From Branchiostoma floridae (lineage: Eukaryota > Chordata > Leptocardii > Amphioxiformes > Branchiostomatidae), in assembly GCF_000003815.2 (NCBI RefSeq), contig NC_049986.1:7403665-7467664 (forward strand): a DNA stretch of 64,000 bases. The letters run 5' to 3'. Position 1 is the stretch's first letter. Every line of letters begins with the position of its first letter. Below are positions 35,701 to 46,293 of the stretch, piece after piece. The position numbers and the translations under genes were made by a program. Below the pieces are notes generated by a model. That model had not been told where the DNA came from and did not search any database. It was given only the letters and a program-made list of their open reading frames with translations.

Positions 35701-38700
35701 GCACTAGTTTGACTCTTTGAGCCCTGTCCCTGCCAAGCCATATTCATTCTACTAAATTTGCATTTATTACAGCAGAAATCAGCAGTGACAGCTGCCAAAC
35801 CGACCCTTGCACCTGGAACAGGTGTGAGAACGGTGCCACCTGTACCGGTGCAGGTGAGAACTACACCTGTGCGTGTGCGGAGGGGTTCCATGGAGCCCAC
35901 TGTGAGATGAACATTGACGACTGCACCAATGCCACATGTCAGCAGTACGAAGTGTGCACGGACCTTGTGGCAAACTACAGGTAAGTTTGCAATGTTTACA
36001 CAGCTTATAACATGTTCTTTATTCAAGTTTTGTGAAAGCGAAAACCTGTCTTGTATTGTGCGCGCATGCTTTTTGATTCGGCGGCAAACGAGCAAGGTAA
36101 GCTCCCCAACTTATTTCTGGCCCGTTGGCTGTGATTCACAAAGTAAAGATAGGCAATAAGCGTTGTTAACACGAAAATCGTAATGTTAAAACGATCGTCG
36201 AAAACAGCGATGTTTTTGTAGCAAAATATATGGACCATAGTCTTGAGTGTCGACAATTCACAAGTTTTGACAGACAATGCCATCTGGGGAAATGACGCTG
36301 CTCAATCTCAAGCTCGACTCCCAAAAGCTACGAATTACCATGAATGTTAGCTAAATAATCTAGAAAAATTGGAAATAAAAGCCCTAAGTTTGGGAAACGT
36401 TTCGATACTCTCTACTCTACTCTACTCTACGTTTCTCATGTTCAAATGTACAGGTTCGTGGAATTAAACACATTGAAACCATGGTGTCTGTCCTATCAAT
36501 CAATTATATCTTGTCGTTTATACCTTCTTTGCATAAGAAGACCACATGTCTAAAAAGACCACTTTTCACTGGTCCCCAGGGCGGTCTTCTTATACAAGTT
36601 TCAGTGTAATAACCGCCATGACATTGACTTACACTTTCATCCCAGACTGACGAAAAAACTAACAATATTGAAAATATTCTAAACCCCATTAAGAATGACA
36701 AGAGCTTCCTAATGAAATGATTGTACTGTGTTTCACTTTTTCTACTTCTAATCATCTATTCTAAAACTATGATGCTTATGTTAAATGTTTTCTTCAAATT
36801 CCTTGGATACAAAGATAGACTACAGTTCAGTAAGGCTTATTTACAATACTACACAACCTATATACAATTTTCATTGTATATATATATATATAACAAGTAT
36901 GTTACTTTAACCTATGAATTATTTATTATGACAGAATCTGTTGTTCAAGTTATAACTACAGTGTAGCACTTATCCCTACATTTGACCCACAAGTGGCATC
37001 TAATGACCGAGTGGTTAGGCTAATGGACTCAAGATGAAGAAGTCACAGGTTTGATTCCTAGTATTCCTGGCCAGTCTTTAATGTTGTGTCTTTGAGAGGG
37101 GCACTTAGTACGACTTTCCTCACTCCAGACAGGTGTAAAATTGGTACCTGGCTTTAGTTGGGGAGGTATAAGATGTAAGAGGTAGTAGAAGGAGAGGGTT
37201 GGGCTCCGCCTTCCAATACTGTGCCCCAGACACATTAGTGAAGTTATAGAAAGTCTATTGGACCTTTATCTAAACACTTACCTTCACCTTCCTCACTCTG
37301 TTCCCAGCTGCTCCTGTCCACCTGGTAAGACTGGTGCTCAATGTGAGTCTGACCTGGACTCCTGCTGGACTCAACCATGTCTGAATGGGGGTGCCTGTTC
37401 TCCTGCTTCCTCCACACAATATGGGACAAATTACACATGCAACTGTACAGCTGGATTCATAGGTATTTTTATTGAATTTCTTTTTAGATATTTCATCATA
37501 TATTATTGTGAATATTGAAATTGCTAGATGTATATTTGTGAAATCTGTCCAGAATGAAAATGATGTATTTTGTGCTCCATTTTCTCCTTGCAGGTCCAAA
37601 CTGTGAAGGTGATATTAAGGAGTGCCTGTCCTCCCCCTGCCAGAATAATGGGACGTGCCAGGAGCCCATAGGACAGGCAGGCTTCACCTGTCAGTGCCCT
37701 GATGGTTACTATGGCGATCTCTGTGAGACCCCGCCCAGTGCAGTGAACTGTAGTATCCAGGACCCATGTGAAAATAATGGGACATGTGTGGACACACCGC
37801 AAGGTAGAAACAATAACTTTCAAAAGTGTCTTGTATTACTATTACTACTACCCTGTATGTAAAATATACTGCATAGGCTGTAGGGTCTAGTAGTCTGAAT
37901 TTGATCCTCTCAATTTATTAATGAGACATACACATGTAGTAACTCTCTGTTTTTACATGAAGAAAGCTTTTCTTTTTCGGAAATCTTATGCCATAGCTCC
38001 CACAGTAGTGTTACACTGAAAAATAATCAATGTTTTCATGTGCACTAACTTTAAAGATGTTTGCTAATTTCTCATAACTACTACCGTATATTCTCGAATA
38101 AAGTACGCACCCCAATTAAAGTACGCACCCCTGATTTTGGACAAGTCTTAGACAGATCTTTGGGACTGAAAGGTAAAATGGAAAAACTCAAATAAAGTAC
38201 GCACCCCTTCTCCACCAGTTTTGAACAGACCTTTAACTAAATAAATTCGAATTTATGATGTTTTCCCCAGGTCATTTTGCATAAAATAACCTGGGTTTAC
38301 ACTGTCATTGTCTCTATAAACTTGTGAATTGCCTGCTGCAAATTATAAAAATCACTGAGAACTGGTAGAAGAAATCAGGCAAAACCAGTTGTACAAGTCA
38401 AAGTCACTAACTCAAAAGGATTGTATGCAAATGACACTGTTAATATGTAAATCATGTTAAGACAATTTCTTTGTTTCATGTTTAGACAACTTCAAGACAA
38501 CAACAATGTGTATGTTTTGAAACATTACTAGAAGTGTAGCTCCACCTTGCTTTATTTTAGGCTTTTCTTACCATTTATCTGTGCAGTAACCTCAAATAAA
38601 ATACGCACCCCAACTTTGGCAACAAATTGTAGCACCTTTTCAATTTTGAAAAGTTAAAAAAGTGCGTACTTTATTCGAGAATATACGGTAACTATTTGTT

Positions 38701-41700
38701 TGTATAGGTACCAACTGCACTTGTACTTCAGGATGGGAGGGGGGCACATGTCAGGAGGATGTGAACGAGTGCTCAACCTCACCCTGTCTAAATAACGGCG
38801 TGTGCGAAAACCTGCCCGGTACATACCGCTGCCTCTGTCCACCGGAATGGACCGGCCTGAACTGCGAAGAGGACGTCCAGGAGTGTGCCTCGAGCCCCTG
38901 CTTGAATAATGGGACGTGCCACGAGGGGGTAGGAACGACTTACAACTGCAGTTGTAGTGAAGGGTTTTCAGGAAGAAACTGTGAGATTGACAGTAGTAAT
39001 ACTACAGAGTGTGGCTCTTCACCATGTGTGAATAATGGAACATGTGTGGAAAATGGAGCAGAAATGTACACATGTAACTGTACAGACGGCTTTACAGGGC
39101 AAAACTGTGAAATTCCACAGAATGTGTCTACTGTGTGCACACCAAATCCATGTATGAACAATGGTACGTGTCTCGAAAATGGCACTGAAATGTACACATG
39201 TAACTGTACAGAAGGGTTCACAGGAGAGAACTGTGAAACTTTGCAGAATATCTCTTCAGTGTGCACCCCAAATCCTTGTATGAACAATGGTACATGTCTA
39301 GAAAATAGATCAGAAATGTACACATGTAACTGTACAGAAGGGTTTACAGGGCAAAACTGTGAAACTCCACAGAATGTGTCTACTGTGTGCACACCAAATC
39401 CTTGTATGAACAATGGTACGTGTCTAGAAAATGGCACTGAAATGTACACATGTAACTGTAATGAAGGATTCATAGGGCAAAACTGTGAAATTCCACAGAA
39501 TGTGTCTACTGTGTGCACACCAAATCCATGTATGAACAATGGTACGTGTCTCGAAAATGGTACTGAAATATACACATGTAACTGTACAGAAGGGTTCACA
39601 GGAGAGAACTGTGAAACTTTGCAGAATATCTCTTCAGTGTGCACCCCAAATCCTTGTATGAACAATGGTACATGTCTAGAAAATGGATCAGAAATGTACA
39701 CATGTAACTGTACGGAAGGGTTTACAGGGCAAAACTGTGAAACTCCACAGAATGTGTCTACTGTGTGCACACCAAATCCTTGTGACAACAATGGAACTTG
39801 TATCGAAAATGGCACAACTTACACCTGCAGTTGCACAGAGGGTTATGAAGGTGTGAACTGTGAAACACCTGTAGCCACCTGCAATGCCAGTCTGTGTCAG
39901 AACAACGGCACCTGCAATGGATCAGCTGACAACTTCACCTGCGTGTGTCCAGATGGTTTCACAGGTGCATACTGTGAGACAAGTGTTGACAGATGTGGTC
40001 CCAACACCTGTAACAACAATGGCACCTGTATGGATGATGGAGTGAATGTCACCTGCCTGTGTGCACCTGAATATACAGGTATGTTCAGCTCAAAATATTC
40101 CTTTGATTTGTATTTTTGTTGAAACATAATGTAGCTCCTGATAGTTGATTGCATTAGTATATTTTTACACTAATTTACCAGAATTTTAGTTGTAGTAGTA
40201 GTAGTAGTAGTAATGGTTTATTATTCTTTCTTTCTTTGTACAAAAAACACAGCAAAATTTGTGCACTGAATTGGACTGGTATACAACTGTTTTTATATCT
40301 CTTACATCATTATAATTTTTTTACTATTATCAACTTCTAGCTATACCTATTACAACATATACACATGTCTGAAATTATTAATATAAAGATTTGTTCTTTT
40401 AACGTATCAATCACAAGTACACATTACAATTGAAAATTACTGCCTTAACTGTTAAGTTAACATCTAAATTAACATCTTGTTATCTGTTCCCTCAGGCTCT
40501 TTCTGTGAAACGGAGGTAGAATTATGTGCTACAAGTCCTTGCAATGAAACCACCAGCCTCAACTGTACCAACATATTCCCACTGGACTACAACTGCACCT
40601 GCATCGATGGCTACACTGGCAAAAACTGCAGCGAGGAGGTCAACGAGTGCGAAAGTCAACCGTGTTTGAATAACGCGACATGCCAGGACATGGTTGGAGG
40701 CTTCACGTGCATCTGTCCAGAAGGTTTCTATGGTACTTACTGCGAAAATGTCACGAGTATGTGTGAGTTAAACCCGTGTAACGAGAACACAACTCTAAAC
40801 TGTACCGACATACCAGGAGGTTACAACTGCTCCTGCCTGCCTGGCTATACTGGTAAAAACTGTACCACCAACATTGACGACTGCATCAGTCGGCCTTGCC
40901 AGAATGGAGGGTTATGTATGGATGGAGTGGATTCCTACAGTTGCCAGTGTGTTGATGGTTACTTAGGGGAAACATGTGAGATACCAGATCTATGCTTCAT
41001 GCAACCATGTGAACACGGTGCAAACTGTACACTAGGTCAAGACTACCAAAACTACACCTGCTCCTGTACTGAGGAGTATTATGGAAGAAACTGTAGTTTG
41101 TACGACTACTGCCACAATGTGACGTGCCAGAATAATGCGACATGTAGTATCAACGGTACAGGTTTCGTCTGTGAGTGTTTGCCAGGTTATGTGGGAGAGC
41201 TGTGTGATGTCTACGACTACTGTTTGGCAAAGCCGTGCGTACATGGAACGTGCCAACTCCTACCTGATAGTTACACCTGTAGCTGTGATCCGGGCTATGA
41301 GGGGACGAACTGTGAAAACGATATTGATGACTGCGCATCCGACCCTTGCCAAAATGGAGCAACATGTATTGAGAGCGGTATCGATACAAGCGGGCAGTTC
41401 TACCTCGGGTACAACTGTACTTGCGTGGCCGGGTTTGTCGGCAATAATTGTGAAAATGAGACAGACGAGTGTACTAGCAATCCTTGTCTCAATGGCGGCA
41501 GTTGTACCAATCTTGTTAACGGCTACAACTGTACGTGCTTGCCGGGTTTTGAAGGCGACACCTGTGAATTGGACAGAAGAGGCTGCGATTCCAGTCCATG
41601 CTTCAACGGCGCCACTTGCGAAGAACTTGATGCGGAGCTCGGTACATACAACTGTCTCTGTCCTTTCGGTTTTAACGGGACTTTGTGCGAAAACAATATC

Positions 41701-44700
41701 GACGACTGCACACCCAACCCTTGCTTGAATGGTGGCATCTGTGAAGACCTCGTTAACGACTTCAACTGCACGTGCCCCGAAGGATTCAGCGGGCGTGGTT
41801 GTCAGGACACCATCAACTCGTGCTCGCAGTCCCCATGCCAAAATGGCGGAACGTGCCACTACATCGGAGCATGTACGTGTGAGGATCCTAGGAGCCCTGA
41901 AGTGATCGCGTGCGGAGAGCACAACGAGACGTGCCAGAGAATAGCTTGCGAGAACGAGCCACTGAACACGTGTGAAGTAAGAACTACATCGTACGAGTGT
42001 CAGTGTGCTCCGGGCTACTCGGGTAGTGACTGTGAAGTAGAGACAAACGAATGTAGCCCCAATCCATGCCAAAACAACGGCACATGTACAGACTTGTTGA
42101 ATGCCTACTCCTGCAACTGTAATGGGACAGGCTACAGTGGAGACGTGTGTACTGTTGACGTAGATGAGTGTTTGGTCGCGGGAACCTGTGAAAACGGAGC
42201 GACCTGTGCAAACTTTCCTGGTGGTTTCAGCTGCCAGTGTCCTGTTGGATATGAAGGTGACGTGTTGCCAATTAAGTATACAGTGTGAAGTGTATGATTG
42301 CATTAAATAGGAATTCTATGAATCAAGTTCAAGATACATGTATATGTAATAGAGTATTCTATGTTGGCTGAAATTGTTCCCATTTTATCATATTTGTACT
42401 TGATATTAAGTTCTATTTTGGTGTGCACTTGGCTCTGAGTAGTACCGGTATAACTTTTTTCTTCTTTAAAATTTTTATTGCCACTAATGTCAGAAATAAG
42501 CGTATATTCTGTCAACATTGTCCTTATTGTCAGTCATGACAGATGGTGTGCTGTGCTAGTATAAAACTTAAAAGCAAGCCATATTGATAATGCATGGCAT
42601 CAGGAGGTCCTTGATTGCACTATCAGTTATCAAAATTAAAAAGCATCACACTTTGAGTTCAACTGAAGTGTAAGAGAGAGAAAGAGGTTTTGAGCTAAAA
42701 CATTCCTTTCTTTCTTTTTTCACAGGTAGCATATGTGCAGAAGAGAGCCCAGGTCCAGCTGCAAATGCCACAGATCCTTTTGTGTACATAGGTAAGAAAC
42801 GTCTGACCTGAGATCCTTTCTGAACATGATTAGTGAATTTCAATACATTTACCTATATTGTATAATATCATATTTGCTTCTTTTGTAGTCAGTAGAGACA
42901 AAAAATCTACTCACCTTTCACTACCTTTTGTTTCCAAATCAGCGTTTTGTACATTATGTATAATTACTAGCAGTGGCGGTGGCACCGGGGGGGCAGGGGG
43001 GGCGTCTGCCCCCTCGGAAAATATGTTGGAAAATCAAGCTGAAACCTTGTGTAATTTTATAATGATGGAAATTTCATCAAATCAAGCTAGTCTAACAGCA
43101 AAATTTACCCCTGAAAATGCAAGAAATGGCGTTTCAGAGAGTCCCGATTTCAAACTTTCGCCAGACCTCCCTTGTGACGGCTGCGTCTTCGGCGCAGGAC
43201 AATGTTGCGGGAGCGTTGCTCTGAAAAATCTTTTAAACCAATAGAAATTGTACTATCGTACTTAGCTTAGTTTACAAGCAGAATGTGCCACTGAAATGCA
43301 GGAAATGACGTTTCAGACGGTCAAGATTTTAAAATTTTCTCCGGACCTCCCTAGCGATGACTTACGCCTCCGGCGCTCACAACGACATGGTAAAAATTTG
43401 TGCGTGGTAGCTTAGGTCATCGCCCTCAAACATCTTTTTCTTTGACAAAAATGGCATAAGATTTAGCATAGTCTGCAAGCAAAATTTGTCCCTCAAAATA
43501 CAGAAAATGTCGTTTCAGAGGGTGCAGAGACCAACCTTGCGACAGCTCGCACCTTCGGCACTCGAAATCGTGAAAATATTTTGGGTGTCTTTCTAACAGA
43601 ATTGCCATCAAACTTAGCTTAGTCTGGCAGGAAAATTTGCCCGTCAAAACGCAGGAAATGGCGTTTTAGAGGGTCTAGATTTCAAATTTCCCCGGGGGAG
43701 CATGCCCCCGGACCCCCCTAGGGTGGTCGCGCCTTCGGCGCTACGTAAGCGTGTGCCGCAAAGTTCTGTCAGTAAAAGTTCGCCCCCCCAGACGAAATTT
43801 CGTGCCGCCGCCTCTGACTAGTATTGCAATGATCTCATGATTTGTTTTGACAGCATAATGATGTAGAGTACTTTTTGAATGATAATATCGAATATTTTGA
43901 AATATAATTGTTAAACTTCAAGGAAACTTTTTATTTATGATGAATTGTGGCTATGCTTCCTGTGTACCTTCTCCTGTATATTCTGTATGGTGCACTTAGT
44001 GGTTGATTTGGTGTCTTTTTCTCCTCTTCTTCCCAGTTATTGCAGAGCAACTCCATTTCCTTTCCCTCTTTCTGATGATAGGTTGGTACCCTGGGCCCGC
44101 AACCTCCCTTTTTTATTCTTGTATTTTTCCCTTCATATGCATGCTACTCACACTGTATGTGCATGCCATTCTTGCATGTCTGGAATTCCAATCTGATTGA
44201 CTTCTCAAGTTGTTCATTTTTTATGCAAAATTTCCTTTTTAAAGCATGTTGAACACAGTGCATGTCATTACCACAGTTAGTAAAACCAAGGAGAGCACAA
44301 TGGACTACTACCAAAGAGGTTTTATATTATATAATATAGCTCCTTGACTATACAGTATACACTAGAAGCCAGTTAATTGCACACCCCATTTAATAGCGTA
44401 TTTCGTGCAATCATCCGGGTGGATGAAGTTATCTAGCTGGACCGCACCGGTTTGGGATTTTTGGGTTATTTGCAATTCACAGAAGTTGTACTATTAACTG
44501 GCTTCTACTGTAGATGGTACTTGATTACATGGTCTAAGTTACAGGACTTTCGATAAGGTTTTCAAGTACTTGTACTAGCCTGGTATTCATCTATATTTCC
44601 TGCCTGTCATGTAACCCTTATCAAACACAGTAATTTCAAGGGGTTCTTTATCTTGGACCAGGTACCTAAATATGGATGGATTTCAGGCTGCACTTGAACT

Positions 44701-46293
44701 ATATATATGTCACAGGGGAGATTGGAATCCAGGAGGATTCGGAATCCTCCTAGGGGAGATTGGAATTCCAATCTCCCCTAGGGGAGATCAGAATTCCAAT
44801 CTCCCCTAGGAGAATCTGGAATCCTCCTAGGGGAGATTGGAATTCCAATCTCCCCTAGGGGAGATTAGAATCCTTCTGGAGTTCTACTGGGATTCCAATC
44901 TCTCCTAGGAGAGATTGGAATTCTACCAGGATAATCTTTGAATCTACCATGAATGGATTCAAAGTTTCAAACAATGCAACAAAGGATTTATAATTATTCT
45001 AAGAATAAATCATCATATCTTAAGCTTTATATCTAACACTTATCATTTTTGCTGAAAATCTAAGGTTAAGAATACTTCTCTATAGCGTACAATAGCACAT
45101 TATCCTATACTATAGCTCATTAAACATCATATTTTCAAACATTTAGTAATAGAGGAGAATCCAGAATTCTACCAGGACAATCTTTGATGTTACCAATAAT
45201 CAGAATGGATGAAATTGTTTTGGAAAGTAGACTGAATCATTTGAGTCACTAACTCATAATTATATAATGGTATGCAAATGTCACCAATATGTAAATTAGC
45301 ACATTTGCATATGCCATTATAAGTTAGTGACTCCATACTTTAGAGGTCATATTCCAATCAAAGCCTGCAGTTCAAAATTTGGCAAAATTAACAGCTATTG
45401 AGTACATTTCAACAGTCAGACTTCAGTGTAGTTGACATAGAACCATTTCGCAACTTTGGAAGAACAATAACAACTGAAAAGTGATCAAAGTGCCAAAATG
45501 CCAAAATATCAATCACAGTTTCAAGATGTTACAGTTTCACACCTATTCAGATCAGTACAATTTCACTTGTCAGACTTTAGTGTAGTTAACGTTGTAGAAG
45601 TGACACAAGTCTGGTATCCTTCAGTATAATTGTAAAAGTGACAATAGTGTAACATCCTTGAGTATAGTTCTGGTAGAATTCCAATCTCTCCTTAGCTAGG
45701 AGAATTCTTGATTCTCCTAGGGGAGATTGGAATTGCAGTAGAATGACAGAAGAATTCCAATGTCCCCTAGGGAATCTGGAATGCCCCTAGGGGAGACTGG
45801 AAATACAGAAGAATTCCAATTTCCCCTAGGGGAGATCAGAATTCCAATCTCCCCTAGGAGGATTCCGAATCCCCCTGGATTCCAATCTCCCCTGTGACAT
45901 ATATAGGTTGTTATACAAGCATGATGCACAGAGGGTTGTGTGTAAAGATTCTGAAAATTGCAATTGTTTTAATGTATCGTGGAATCTTAAAAATAACTTT
46001 TGAAATTTGTATAACCTAATCCTGTGTAATATAATATATATTAGGTAGGATACTAGTATTTACTATTTCCCTTTGATCATTAAGATGTATGAAAAACTTA
46101 AGATAATCCTTATCTTGCAGGGATTCCTATCATCCTGGTCCTGGTGATTGTCATCGCAGCGATCATCTACGGGACCCGGTATGCCCGTAAGGTCCGGCGC
46201 ATGAAGGGGAAGTACAACCCAGCCGCTGCGGAGATGGAGATAGGAACTCCTCTGGAGATGCTGGACCAGGATACGGAGGAGAGACTTATATAG
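23655..46293 (+). CDS. crb: Crumbs-like EGF-repeat transmembrane protein
   Basis: Eleven coding exons: 23655-23710, 33624-33739, 34415-34618, 34858-34998, 35773-35980, 37308-37462, 37594-37803, 38708-40078, 40496-42256, 42726-42791, 46121-46293. All are GT-AG, phase is kept, and they give about 1486 residues. The order is signal peptide, about 34 EGF modules (many with DxDEC-type calcium-binding starts), a short stalk, one transmembrane helix ([17 protein letters not shown]) and a 39-residue tail. The tail carries GKYNPAA at the juxtamembrane FERM-binding position and a C-terminal EERLI, the PALS1/PAR6 PDZ ligand of Crumbs. Crumbs sets apical polarity and junction position in epithelia. Known fly and vertebrate long Crumbs proteins have laminin G domains between EGF modules; none is seen here. 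Exon 1 is joined across a 9.9-kb intron by phase and signal-peptide logic only. Notch and Delta are excluded by the tail. Confidence 0.88.
23995..24179. mobile_element. MITE, Mutator-like
   Basis: A 185-bp element with perfect terminal inverted repeats of about 50 bp starting TAGTCTCCAAGCAGACCCTA. It is flanked by an exact 9-bp duplication GGCTTGTCC at 23986-23994 and 24180-24188. Long TIRs with 9-bp duplications are typical of Mutator-like elements. It lies just downstream of the putative first exon of the Crumbs-like gene. Confidence 0.9.
24189..25368. other. Intron of the Crumbs-like gene
   Basis: AT-rich, with an (AT)n run at about 24675-24693. I see no exon or other repeat. Confidence 0.45.
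25470..25968 (+). pseudogene. Gag-like remnant, left part
   Basis: GC-rich, open from an ATG at 25470, with a second good frame from about 25801 containing a CETCRDHC motif, suggesting a frameshift. No family is assigned; its place inside the retroelement suggests an ORF1/gag product. Confidence 0.3.
26052..27120. repeat. 65-bp minisatellite, 15 close copies plus decayed ones
   Basis: The core CCTGGTCCGGGAAGTACCCG recurs at 26052, 26116, 26181, 26246, 26311, 26376, 26441, 26506, 26571, 26636, 26701, 26765, 26830, 26895 and 26960, period 64-66 bp. More diverged copies lie to about 27110. The core is an imperfect hairpin (CCTG..CGGG-AAGTA-CCCG.CAGG). It lies inside the retroelement, between its two coding-like remnants. 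Confidence 0.95.
27600..28160 (+). pseudogene. Gag-like remnant, right part
   Basis: Coding-like DNA in at least two frames, one running from before 27640 to 28064 and one ending near 28162 with a CLNCNRSP-type cysteine pair. Frames change part-way, so it is broken. No enzyme motif is seen. Confidence 0.3.
29396..29603. mobile_element. MITE with CTGTAAATGCA ends
   Basis: The ends CTGTAAATGCA and TGCATTTACAG are flanked by TA on both sides. The interior has repeated TTCGCGGTGGTTTTAA segments. A second copy, in the opposite orientation, lies at 32845-33026. Confidence 0.8.
29606..32842. other. Intron of the Crumbs-like gene
   Basis: AT-rich. Short fragments of the CTGTAAATCATGAAAT repeat family lie near 30257 and 31414, and a 28-bp direct duplication (CCATTGACGTGCTAGTTTTA) at about 31993 and 32051. 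No exon is seen. Confidence 0.45.
32845..33026. mobile_element. MITE with CTGTAAATGCA ends (second copy)
   Basis: TA-flanked, right end TTAAATGCATTTACAG, left end CTGTTAATGCAGAAATT. The interior has CGCGAACTTAAAACCACCGCG, matching the complement of the 29396-29603 copy. Confidence 0.75.
33262..33575. repeat. GGGCAAGT foldback repeat (copy 1)
   Basis: Starts near AAGTCCACTAGCCCTATTGT and ends near GAAAACTTGTTCAACCCTGA, with several GGGCAAGT/ACTTGCCC motifs inside. A full inverted copy occurs at 56876-57220. The copy lies directly upstream of the first EGF exon (33624). Confidence 0.7.
35224..35576. mobile_element. MITE with CAGGGCTCGAAAT ends
   Basis: Terminal inverted repeats CAGGGCTCGAAAT / ATTTCGAGCCCTG are flanked by ATAAT on both sides. 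Inside are many TTGGGTGCACC units in both orientations. In the intron before EGF exon 35773. Confidence 0.8.
35981..36996. other. Intron of the Crumbs-like gene
   Basis: No gene. Contains a short CTACT microsatellite at about 36409-36430 and a TA run at about 36878-36892. Confidence 0.45.
37000..37242 (+). mobile_element. tRNA-derived SINE
   Basis: Head with a tRNA-like A box (TGGTTAGGCTAATGG, 37012-37026) and B box (GGTTTGATTCC, 37048-37058), the internal RNA polymerase III promoter. The body contains ACGACTTTCCTCAC and GGTGTAAAATTGGTACCTGG, shared in part with the fragment at 12222-12405. It ends about 65 bp before EGF exon 37308. Confidence 0.75.
38084..38688. mobile_element. MITE with CCGTATATTCTCGAATAAAG ends
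   Basis: A 605-bp element with perfect 27-bp terminal inverted repeats and TA on each side. The interior repeats the AAAGTACGCACCCC segment several times. It ends 20 bp before EGF exon 38708. Confidence 0.9.
38708..40078 (+). CDS. crb: EGF-array exon with internal duplication (Crumbs-like gene)
   Basis: A single 1371-nt exon encoding about 11 EGF modules. Six consecutive modules start VCTPNPC and fall into two blocks of three with the same linker order (IPQN, TLQN, TPQN). The DNA repeats at a 378-bp spacing (for example TTCCACAG at 39113 and 39491) with very few changes. Each module carries several N-glycosylation sequons (NNGTC, ENGT, CNCT). Confidence 0.92.
40191..40212. repeat. (GTA)n microsatellite
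   Basis: A run of about seven GTA triplets in the intron between the two large EGF exons. The rest of that intron (40079-40495) is featureless. Confidence 0.9.
40496..42256 (+). CDS. crb: Second large EGF exon (Crumbs-like gene)
   Basis: A 1761-nt exon encoding about 13 EGF modules followed by the first part of another that is completed by exon 42726-42791. One region (about 41820-42010) is irregular: CEDPRSP and [10 protein letters not shown] sit between ordinary modules and do not fit a single standard EGF spacing. Confidence 0.92.
42968..43822. mobile_element. Repeat element with internal subrepeats
   Basis: The ends CTAGCAGTGGCGGTGGCAC and GTGCCGCCGCCTCTGACTAG are imperfect inverted repeats. 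Inside, a unit containing GAAATGGCGTTTCAGAGRGTC recurs about four times (near 43120, 43297, 43502, 43653) at 150-205 bp spacing. No enzyme is encoded; classification is unknown. It lies in the intron before the tail exon 46121. Confidence 0.65.
44358..44512. mobile_element. MITE with TAGAAGCCAGTTAA ends
   Basis: Inverted ends TAGAAGCCAGTTAA and TTAACTGGCTTCTA, flanked by TA-containing sequence. About 155 bp, no coding potential. Confidence 0.75.
44709..45898. mobile_element. Foldback transposon with palindromic subrepeat ends
   Basis: The ends are inverted over more than 60 bp (GTCACAGGGGAGATTGGAAT and its complement). Each arm is built from repeated units GGGGAGATTGGAATT / AATTCCAATCTCCCC that are themselves palindromic. 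ATATAT flanks both ends, but this is AT-rich target DNA. The middle (about 44950-45670) holds a smaller foldback at 45244-45331 (AGTCACTAACTCATAAT arms). No transposase. Confidence 0.8.
46121..46293 (+). CDS. crb: Transmembrane and Crumbs cytoplasmic tail exon
   Basis: Encodes the membrane helix, a basic [14 protein letters not shown] juxtamembrane stretch (FERM-binding position; canonical Crumbs has GTYxPS, here GKYNPA), an acidic end and terminal ERLI before TAG at 46291. This exon is what identifies the gene. Confidence 0.92.

Noticed and set aside
37000-37075. A tRNA gene
   Set aside because: A and B boxes are present but the acceptor stem does not close and a SINE body follows.
38940-39815. 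291-codon minus-strand frame opposite the EGF exon
   Set aside because: Antisense shadow of repeated EGF codons.
41260-42303. 347-codon minus-strand frame
   Set aside because: Antisense shadow of the second EGF exon; it has no features of its own.
33624-46293. Notch, Delta/Jagged or fibropellin as the identity of the EGF gene
   Set aside because: No LNR, ankyrin, DSL or avidin-like domain, and the short tail ends in ERLI as in Crumbs.
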